Shown here: one piece after another, positions 7,901 to 13,158 of the stretch
How the letters are laid out: every line of letters begins with the position of its first letter
How positions within the stretch are numbered: the first letter of the stretch is position 1
Source of the DNA: JBLIAZ01 sp047631875
GTDB lineage: Bacteria; Bacteroidota; Bacteroidia; Flavobacteriales_C; GCA-002722245
Reading direction: 5' to 3'
Assembly (NCBI GenBank): GCA_047631875.1
Contig: JBLIAZ010000030.1
Coordinates: 1-16,332, forward strand
Length of the DNA: 16,332 nucleotides
The notes under the pieces: generated by a model
What the model saw: only the letters and a program-made list of their open reading frames with translations
Told to the model about the DNA's origin: nothing
The model's database searches: none
Program-made: the position numbers and the translations under genes

Positions 7901-10016
7901 TTGTGGATCAGCAATAATTAATTACGAGGTAAATGTGGTTGAAATTTTACCTGTAATTTCTCCTGACACTACCATTTGCACTGGCGACACGATCTTGATC
8001 ACAGCTTCGGGGGGAGACAGTTACTCTTGGTCTCCAGCAAGTGAGCTATTAAATAGCAGTACAGGAAGCAGTGTAAGTTATGTGGGAGATACTAGTATCG
8101 TTTTTACAGTAGCAATAAGCAAAGAGATGTGTTTCTCTCAAGACAGTGTAGTGGTCAATGTATTAAGTCAAAAGCCAAGCGACAACGCTTATAATGTTCC
8201 TCTTTGTGATGGTGACACTGCTGCGCTATCATACACTGAAAACACTTTGTTCAATTACAGTTGGAATCATCAAAATGAACTTACAATTGCGAATGACAGC
8301 ATATACTTTTATCCTAGCAGCAGCACCTCCCATGAACTTACTATCACAGGATTATGTGGTTCAGCAATTGTAAATTATAACATCGATGTAACGACAATAA
8401 CCCCTTCAATCATTCCTGATTCTACCATTTGTTTTGGTGACAGCATCAATTTAACAACGACAGGCGGCGACACCTATTCATGGTCCCCTGCTATTAACGG
8501 AACTATCAACACTGGAAATAGCCCTTTGTTTATTGGTGACGACACGACCACGTTCAATGTCATCATCACTAAAAACCAATGCAGAGCTAATGAAAATGTA
8601 ACAATATCAGTAAACCCTCCAGGTCCGCAACCAGAAACGCATGCTGACTCGCTTTGTGAAGGCGACATTATTTCACTCCCTCTTCAAATACAAGGTGATT
8701 TCACTTATTCTTGGAATACCACTGTCGGCTTGACTTTTTTAAATGATTCGGTAATTATTAATCCTGTCGAAAGTACTTTATACGAACTGACCATCACAGG
8801 TCTTTGCGGCATTGAACTAATTCCTTACGATATACAACGTACTATAATTACAAGTAATTCCTCAAACGACACCCTTGTTTGTTTAAATGAAGACGTGCCG
8901 TTGTTTGTTGAAGGAGGTACATCCACGCTATGGACTCCTGCAGTAAACGGAAATAGCAGTAGCTACCAGCAAACATTTACAGGCGACACCACTACCACCT
9001 TTAACATCAGCATATTTGAAAACCAATGCGTCAAACAAGAAACAATCACGGTTAATGTGCTTCCTGCTAGACCGCAAAACAACACTCACAATGCTACAAT
9101 ATGTGAAAATGAAAACACTTCACTTCCTTTTAGTTCTCAAAGTGATTTTGTTTATTCTTGGACTCCGTCAACCAACTTAACAACCAATGGTAATGAAGTC
9201 ACTTTTGATGTAGCCGAATCCACGAACTATACCTTAACTATAAGAGGAGAATGTGGAAGTGCTGTAGTCGATTATAACATCGTGGTAAACACCATCAATG
9301 ATTCTATTTCGACACCAGCTGCTGCATGCCAGGAAGACACAGTGACTTTACAAGCTTTTGGAGGGCATGAATACTTATGGACTCCCACCGCTAATTTGAA
9401 TCAATCAAACATATCAAATCCTATTGTGACGGTGGAAGAAAGCATGAGTTATTTTGTTGACATCATGAAAAATGGCTGCTCCAAAACAAGGGAAGTGAAA
9501 ATAAATGCTGTGCCAATAAAAAAACAAAACATTGATCGCGAATACACCATTAATTTTGGTGAAAAACAAGAACTTAATTTATCTCAAAACTACAATTATC
9601 AATTTACTCCTGACACTTATTTAAACTGTTTGTCTTGTAGTTACATGTACAGTGAAGCTGAAGAAGACATCACTTACCACTTTACTTATTTAGACGAAAA
9701 CAGGTGTCCTGTCAAAGATTCAATAAAAATTAATGTCATCTATGAGCTTTACATCCCTAACTCCTTTTCACCAGATGGTAATGGACTTAACGATATTTTT
9801 TATGCTTATAGTCATAAAATTGAAAACTTTCACATGGACATATATAACAGGTGGGGTGAAGTCATTTTCACTAGTGATGATATTGCTCATGGATGGGACG
9901 GTAACTTGAATGGACACGAGGTACAAATTGATGTTTACGTGTGGAGAATCAGCTACACGAAAGTACACAGTGAGGGAACCCATCAAAGGGTTGGCACTGT
10001 GACATTGATAAGGTAA
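4953..10016 (+). CDS. Giant T9SS-secreted surface protein: CHU-type N-domain, SBBP propeller, PKD, nine Ig-like modules, type B sorting domain
   Basis: 1687 residues, in order: signal peptide (1-19, K-rich then hydrophobic, ending LAWG); an N-terminal domain beginning FLMQENKGQFDDKV (to ~255) of the kind found with SBBP proteins in Bacteroidota, carrying a His-rich loop at 71-86; SBBP beta-propeller repeats (~256-765) with recurring KFSADG..L..STYLGGS segments; a PKD-like domain (~768-847, WRFHDGTTS and FNTPGEYQVVL); nine Ig-like ~75-residue modules (848-1520); a short linker with LNCLSC; and a CHU_C / gliding-motility-associated C-terminal domain (~1596-1687: YIPNSFSPDGNGLNDIF, IYNRWGEVIF, HGWDGN, YVWRISY). 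That last domain is the known type B signal for type IX secretion, so the protein should be exported through the outer membrane and exposed or released. Adhesion or motility support is plausible, but its ligand is unknown. Start: TTG at 4953. No ATG lies between it and the in-frame stop at 4914, and it gives a textbook signal peptide. Confidence 0.9.
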   Translation: MKTKITFILSLLISTLAWGTGFLMQENKGQFDDKVLFKAPLNYGAVFIEKNKLTFVLHDKAQLDKLKNDIHYHGEGEKNDHHDHQHSLQSTPETNEKHFNSHSFSITFVGANSNSITTGKNAAAHYYNYFLGSDQTKWASNVKAYKDLWIRNLYDGIDFHMYGKENNIKYDFIIAPNASLDKIKLLYKGINQLKLLDNKIEIITSVGTLTDERPYSFNTSQRSTGHISTFYKLSHNVVSYQVNDYNHNDTLVLDPILNFATFSGSTIDNWGFTATYDNDDNAFGGGVCFGTGYPVTAGAYQSTFGGGPGGVYAGYPTDMSISKFSADGNNLIYATYLGGSKLENPHSLVVSPNNELIVFGTTSSRDFPMSASAYDNTFNGGATVVVDNVLYFEGSDIVVTKFSADGSTLIGSTYFGGSSNDGFNDESYSTGLYHNYSDVFRGEVITDAGGNAYIATTTSSSDLPIVNGFQSTYGGGTHDGCVVKFNSDLSQVLWSTYLGGSSSDGVYALQSNSIGELYVTGGTISANFQTSGSANQTSLSGGIDGFVARINNTGSVLLSSTFIGSSAYDQGYFVQVDEDDKVYVMGQTLGSLPISGGTYNNPNSGLFIHKYSSDLSSLEVSTIVGNGSGSTDIVPSAFLVDNCKKVYISGWAGLVNGSYSGGTAAGLPITSDAFQSGTDGSDFYLMVLEEDFAGLNYSTFFGSPGAYEHVDGGTSRFNKSGTVYQAVCAACGSNQSSFPVTPGAYSTILNSPNCNMAVFKFDASKLTARINPISDTLVCQNDTIHFYNESNGGTEIEWRFHDGTTSNDESPWKIFNTPGEYQVVLIVNDPTICPGSDTTTMTFTVKEVLVPTINSADSVICEGNTTTIVMNETANYIWYEQVGKVNSFQTSFTFSPIISTTLYITRPELCSDTLLIPVEVINLPVANTFSAISCSGDTTVFPIPIQSDFSYSWNPINNTIMKNDSLYFYPGDSTTYELTVTGDCGSAIINYEVNVVEILPVISPDTTICTGDTILITASGGDSYSWSPASELLNSSTGSSVSYVGDTSIVFTVAISKEMCFSQDSVVVNVLSQKPSDNAYNVPLCDGDTAALSYTENTLFNYSWNHQNELTIANDSIYFYPSSSTSHELTITGLCGSAIVNYNIDVTTITPSIIPDSTICFGDSINLTTTGGDTYSWSPAINGTINTGNSPLFIGDDTTTFNVIITKNQCRANENVTISVNPPGPQPETHADSLCEGDIISLPLQIQGDFTYSWNTTVGLTFLNDSVIINPVESTLYELTITGLCGIELIPYDIQRTIITSNSSNDTLVCLNEDVPLFVEGGTSTLWTPAVNGNSSSYQQTFTGDTTTTFNISIFENQCVKQETITVNVLPARPQNNTHNATICENENTSLPFSSQSDFVYSWTPSTNLTTNGNEVTFDVAESTNYTLTIRGECGSAVVDYNIVVNTINDSISTPAAACQEDTVTLQAFGGHEYLWTPTANLNQSNISNPIVTVEESMSYFVDIMKNGCSKTREVKINAVPIKKQNIDREYTINFGEKQELNLSQNYNYQFTPDTYLNCLSCSYMYSEAEEDITYHFTYLDENRCPVKDSIKINVIYELYIPNSFSPDGNGLNDIFYAYSHKIENFHMDIYNRWGEVIFTSDDIAHGWDGNLNGHEVQIDVYVWRISYTKVHSEGTHQRVGTVTLIR
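7494..9512 (+). repeat. Nine tandem ~75-residue Ig-like modules in alternating A/B types
   Basis: Within the secreted protein the first cysteines of successive modules fall at residues 861, 934, 1009, 1085, 1160, 1235, 1310, 1384 and 1459 (steps 73-76). Each is followed by a second cysteine 49-51 residues later, and there are no other cysteines in 848-1520. Types alternate A(BA)x4. B modules end with an (I/V)xGxCGxxxxxY segment (GLCGSAIVNY and variants); A modules have a GG.(S/T/E)Y.W segment and a second Cys in a KNQC-like context. B modules begin near residues 923, 1071, 1221 and 1370, a super-period of about 149 residues. DNA identity between copies is only partial, so the duplications look old. 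Confidence 0.85.
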
Positions 10017-10038
10017 GATTGTACAATCAAGACCTTAT
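10008..10038 (+). other. Nested inverted repeat across the secreted-protein stop codon
   Basis: Outer arms ATAAGGT (10008-10014) and ACCTTAT (10032-10038) are perfect complements. Between them lies the perfect 12-bp palindrome GATTGTACAATC (10017-10028). The transcript can fold as a 7-bp stem, a small internal loop, then a 4-bp stem with a GUAC loop. The stop codon TAA (10014-10016) is inside. No U-run follows, so it is not a standard intrinsic terminator. Confidence 0.5.
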
Positions 10039-10080
10039 TGAAACCCTGTGCATAAGTAAAGCGTACAAACAAATACTTTT

Positions 10081-10878
10081 ATGACCCCTTTCTTTCAAAA
10101 ATTATGGAACAATTACCAAGCAGTGACTCCTACTGCAAAGCTAGTGCGGGACAGTTTGAACTTGGACAGTTACGACTACTTCAATGACCACGTAGCTTTT
10201 CGTTCCCTAAACTTAAAGGGATATGGTATTGACTGCTTAATTCAACCCTTCATAAAAGAAGGATACAAACAATGTGGGGAGTATTATTTTGAAGAAAAAA
10301 AGTTGAACGCAGTTCATTTGGAAAGCACTACTAACCCATTGCTCCCTAAAGTTTTCATTAGCGAAATTATACTCGAGGAATTTTCAACTCATTTACAAAA
10401 CACCCTAACAAATAGCTTCAAGCACATCAACACAAATAAAGTATCTGAAGACATTCTTACTTTCGGAAGAAATTGGCAGTATGCACAGCAAATTTATTTG
10501 GACTTAAGTAAAGAATCGGAATACGCAGCTTGGATTTATGCGCATGGCTACAGAGTAAACCATTTCACGATTCGGATAAACAGCTTAGACAATACTCACA
10601 TTAACAGTTTGTGTAAACATTTAATAAAAGATGATGTTTCTTTGAATGAAAGTGGAGGAATCATCAAAGGATCTAAGCAGGTTGGTTTAAGACAAGCCAG
10701 TACGTTAGCTGACAACATCAAAGTTCATTGTGATATTTCTCAAAAAACTTTCGAAATCCCCTCATGTTATGTAGAATTTGCGGAAAGATTCGAAGTTAAC
10801 GGAAAGCAATTTAACGGTTTCGTGGCTAAATCAGCAAATCACATTTTTGATTCTACAAATCAAAATAAGCAGCAGTAA
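10081..10878 (+). CDS. DUF1338 protein (2-oxoadipate dioxygenase/decarboxylase family)
   Basis: A 265-residue protein of the DUF1338/YdcJ/HglS family, a vicinal-oxygen-chelate-like fold. The characterised bacterial member HglS uses Fe(II) to convert 2-oxoadipate to 2-hydroxyglutarate in lysine catabolism. Seen: NDHVAFRS (35-42), where His37 fits the first metal ligand and Arg41 (four residues later, the spacing known in HglS) the substrate-carboxylate arginine; VNHFTIRI (159-166) with His161 as second ligand; LRQASTLADN (203-212); and YVEFAER (230-236) with Glu232 as third ligand. It is shorter than HglS (about 450 residues) and so corresponds to the short form of the family. ATG start at 10081, 64 bp after the secreted-protein gene. 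No lysine-degradation genes are nearby, so the substrate is inferred only from family. Confidence 0.82.
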   Translation: MTPFFQKLWNNYQAVTPTAKLVRDSLNLDSYDYFNDHVAFRSLNLKGYGIDCLIQPFIKEGYKQCGEYYFEEKKLNAVHLESTTNPLLPKVFISEIILEEFSTHLQNTLTNSFKHINTNKVSEDILTFGRNWQYAQQIYLDLSKESEYAAWIYAHGYRVNHFTIRINSLDNTHINSLCKHLIKDDVSLNESGGIIKGSKQVGLRQASTLADNIKVHCDISQKTFEIPSCYVEFAERFEVNGKQFNGFVAKSANHIFDSTNQNKQQ

Positions 10879-10926
10879 CAAAGAGATATAAATCAACCAA
10901 GGTACTTCCCGCTATAATTTGAGCAT

Positions 10927-10951
10927 AAAAAAACCCCACAAAAAGTGAGGT
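10927..10951 (-). terminator. Intrinsic terminator of rpmH
   Basis: Arms 10933-10939 and 10945-10951 form a 7-bp G+C-rich stem with a 5-nt loop. On the minus strand it is fully paired with one G-U wobble and continues into seven U (10933 down to 10927). It lies 28 bp past the rpmH stop. On the plus strand one C-A mismatch and a four-T tail make it a weaker stop for the converging DUF1338 gene. Confidence 0.75.
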
Positions 10952-10979
10952 CTTTTACATGCATTAATATAAATGCTAA

Positions 10980-11138
10980 CTATCTTTTGTGTCTTTTTTC
11001 GCTTGAAACAGTCAATTTGCTTCTTCCTTTAGCTCTTCTTCTAGCTAACACTCTTCTTCCGTTAGCCGATTCCATTCTTTCTCTAAATCCGTGCTTGTTT
11101 CTTCTCTTTCTTACAGACGGTTGAAATGTTCTTTTCAT
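10980..11138 (-). CDS. rpmH: 50S ribosomal protein L34
   Basis: A 52-codon gene read from ATG 11138 to TAG 10980. The product starts MKRTFQPSVRKRRNKHGFR and continues with RMESANGRRVLARRRAKGR, the highly conserved, arginine-rich L34 core that threads through the 23S rRNA of the large subunit. The last residues (KLTVSSEKRHKR) form the slightly extended tail common in Bacteroidota L34. Length is close to the usual 44-53. It stands alone here, with its own promoter and terminator. rnpA and dnaA, the frequent neighbours of rpmH in other phyla, are absent. There is no Shine-Dalgarno upstream of the ATG, and the 5' leader is about 45 nt. Confidence 0.97.
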   Translation of the reverse strand: MKRTFQPSVRKRRNKHGFRERMESANGRRVLARRRAKGRSKLTVSSEKRHKR

Positions 11139-11168
11139 CTTACAGTACTTTTAAACAATATTTTTAAG

Positions 11169-11181
11169 CCCCTTTTAGGGG
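11169..11181 (-). promoter_or_regulatory. Hairpin at the predicted 5' end of rpmH mRNA
   Basis: CCCCT (11169-11173) and AGGGG (11177-11181) are perfect complements with a 3-nt loop. The structure begins about 4 nt downstream of the rpmH -7 box, so the transcript would start with it or inside it. A role in mRNA stability or L34 autocontrol is speculative. Confidence 0.35.
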
Positions 11182-11184
11182 TGA

Positions 11185-11213
11185 CAAAGATATGTCTTTT
11201 TTATTCATTCAAA
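11185..11213 (-). promoter_or_regulatory. rpmH promoter (TTTG-N17-TATCTTTG)
   Basis: On the minus strand TTTG (11213-11210) is followed after 17 nt by TATCTTTG (11192-11185), a two-element match to the Bacteroidota sigma consensus (-33 TTTG, -7 TAnnTTTG). It lies 46 bp ahead of the rpmH ATG and back to back with the ABC-exporter promoter. Confidence 0.6.
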
Positions 11214-11259
11214 AAACAAAATCAATAAAAATTTTAAGCTCATTTTTCGCTACGTATTA

Positions 11260-11288
11260 TTTGATTTGATGTTCTTTAATTACATTTG
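11260..11288 (+). promoter_or_regulatory. ABC-exporter promoter (TTTG-N17-TACATTTG)
   Basis: TTTG at 11260-11263 and TACATTTG at 11281-11288 are separated by 17 nt, the same spacing as the divergent rpmH promoter. The -7 box ends 9 bp before the ATG at 11298, so transcription would begin within a few bases of the start codon. Confidence 0.6.
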
Positions 11289-11297
11289 CAAAATATC

Positions 11298-13100
11298 ATG
11301 GGAAAAAGAAGAAAGCGAGAAAAATTAAAACCAGAGACAATCAGGAAAGCAAAAAACTTTTTGGTTTTTATTGCTCCTTACAAAGGGATTTACTCCATTG
11401 GCTTCTTGTTCTTATTAGGAAGCAGCCTTGTTTCCATTGCTATCCCCTATTTACTTGGTAAAATCCTAGGGATGGACCCAAGACTATCTGATGACAACTG
11501 GAGGTGGTTTGACATTCATTCTTTGTATGGAGTCTTAAGCATCATTGCCGTGGCACTCCCAATTCAGGCAGTCTTCAGTTTTTTTAGGGTTTATTTGTTC
11601 AGTGTTGTGACCCAAAACACCTTACACGATTTGCGTAAACGAGCATTTGAATCTTTAATTAAATCACCTTTAAGTTATTTTGATCAAAACAAAAGCGGAG
11701 AACTTAGCTCCAGAATAGCAACCGACATTACCCTAATACGAGAAACGCTTACCACTACTATTGCTGAGTTTATTCGTCAAATCATCACAATAATATTAGC
11801 ACTTACTTTAGTGATTTACACCTCTCCTCGACTAGCGTTGATGATGGTTTTGGTGATTCCATTCGTTGCTTTGTTGGCGGTGTTTTTTGGAAAATTTATT
11901 AAATCACTTGCAAAACAAACTCAAGACAAATCAGCTGAATCGAACAACGTATTGGAAGAAGCATTAATGAGTATTAAAAGTTTAAAAGCGTTTACCAACG
12001 AATTTTTTGAGGCAAAAAGATATGGCACAGCTGTAGCAGAAATTAGAAAAATTGCTTTAAAAGCTGCTGTTTGGAGAGGACTATTCATTGGGTTTATATT
12101 AATTATCATGTTTGGATCTGTGGTATTCATTATCTGGCAAGGAATTGAGCTAGTTAAGCTAGGGACCGAAAACGGGGGGATTGACCGGGAAAGTTTTTTC
12201 CAGTTCATTATGATGACCGTCCTACTCGGTGCTTCCGTTGGATCCGTACCGGAATTACTCACAAAAATTCAAAACTCGATGGGCGCTACTGAAAACCTAA
12301 TGGACATCATCAACAATGAAACTGAGGAAATTGAAATAATTGAACACCTAGAAGTAACTAATCAAGTAAAAGGAACCTTATCATTTAAAGAAGTTAAGTT
12401 TACTTACCCTTCACGAAAGAACGTTGAAATACTAAAAAGCATTTCATTTGATGTAAATGAAGGAGAACAACTTGCTATTGTGGGAAGCTCTGGAGGGGGA
12501 AAGTCCACCATCGCTAACTTGATTCTCCAGTTCTACCCTATTGATGGCGGCGAAATTATTTTTGATGGAGTGAATGCAAAAAAATACACTTTAAGTGAAT
12601 TGAGATCCCAAATGGCTTATGTACCCCAGGAAGTGATACTATTAGGAGGTACAATCAAGGAAAACATCCTGTACGGAAAACCAAGTGCTTCAAACAATGA
12701 AGTGATTGAAGCGGCAAAACAAGCCAATGCTTTTGAATTCATCTCGTCCTTTCCTGATGGATTTGAAACCATTGTAGGTGACAGAGGCATCCAATTATCG
12801 GGAGGGCAACGTCAAAGAATTGCAATTGCTCGAGCGATTCTAAGAAACCCGGTGATACTAATATTAGACGAGGCCACAAGTGCGTTGGACTCTGAATCGG
12901 AAACACTAGTTCAAAATGCGTTAAATAAGTTGATGAAAAACAGGACATCCATTGTAATTGCACATCGTCTTTCAACAATTAAAAATGCTGATAAAATAAT
13001 TGTACTTGATCACGGAGTCATCATTGAACAAGGCACACATGAAGAGCTTACCAACAATAAATCTGGTCATTTCAGCAAACTCAAAAGTTTTCAAGAATAG
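11298..13100 (+). CDS. ABC transporter, fused permease and ATPase (MsbA/lipid-exporter-like)
   Basis: A 600-residue half-transporter expected to work as a homodimer in the inner membrane. The N-terminal ~330 residues hold six membrane segments of a type-1 ABC exporter, with the conserved coupling regions LRKRAFESLIKSPLSYFDQNKSGELSSRI and later SAESNNVLEEALMSIKSLKAF. The ATPase domain shows FTYPSR, Walker A GSSGGGKST (396-404), Q-loop VPQE (442-445), signature LSGGQRQR (500-507), Walker B VILILDEATSALD with catalytic Glu525, and switch His556 in IAHRLST. All catalytic residues are present. The substrate is unknown: lipid A precursors (MsbA), lipids or drugs are the family possibilities. Start: ATG 11298. 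An in-frame TTG at 11286 is actually part of the promoter TTTG box. It is followed 58 bp later by the phosphatase sensor on the same strand. Confidence 0.93.
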   Translation: MGKRRKREKLKPETIRKAKNFLVFIAPYKGIYSIGFLFLLGSSLVSIAIPYLLGKILGMDPRLSDDNWRWFDIHSLYGVLSIIAVALPIQAVFSFFRVYLFSVVTQNTLHDLRKRAFESLIKSPLSYFDQNKSGELSSRIATDITLIRETLTTTIAEFIRQIITIILALTLVIYTSPRLALMMVLVIPFVALLAVFFGKFIKSLAKQTQDKSAESNNVLEEALMSIKSLKAFTNEFFEAKRYGTAVAEIRKIALKAAVWRGLFIGFILIIMFGSVVFIIWQGIELVKLGTENGGIDRESFFQFIMMTVLLGASVGSVPELLTKIQNSMGATENLMDIINNETEEIEIIEHLEVTNQVKGTLSFKEVKFTYPSRKNVEILKSISFDVNEGEQLAIVGSSGGGKSTIANLILQFYPIDGGEIIFDGVNAKKYTLSELRSQMAYVPQEVILLGGTIKENILYGKPSASNNEVIEAAKQANAFEFISSFPDGFETIVGDRGIQLSGGQRQRIAIARAILRNPVILILDEATSALDSESETLVQNALNKLMKNRTSIVIAHRLSTIKNADKIIVLDHGVIIEQGTHEELTNNKSGHFSKLKSFQE

Positions 13101-13120
13101 CAAAGAAAGGTTGTTCGGGG

Positions 13121-13152
13121 TTTCCTAATCAAGAATATAAAAATTAACTTTG
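13121..13152 (+). promoter_or_regulatory. -7 box TAACTTTG for the TPR/PP2C gene
   Basis: TAACTTTG (13145-13152) is a full match to TAnnTTTG and ends 6 bp before the ATG at 13159. The only -33 candidate is TTTC at 13121-13124 (one mismatch, 20-nt spacer). If used, the mRNA would have essentially no leader. Confidence 0.42.
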
Positions 13153-13158
13153 GAAACG

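Noticed and set aside
7719..9512. Recent tandem DNA duplication or assembly collapse in the module array
   Set aside because: Corresponding segments of the copies differ at many nucleotides, including in the conserved GLCGSA-type motif, so they are old repeats rather than near-identical copies prone to misassembly.
10980..11300. Replication-origin region suggested by rpmH
   Set aside because: No rnpA, dnaA or DnaA-box cluster is visible, and L34 genes are often not next to oriC in this phylum.
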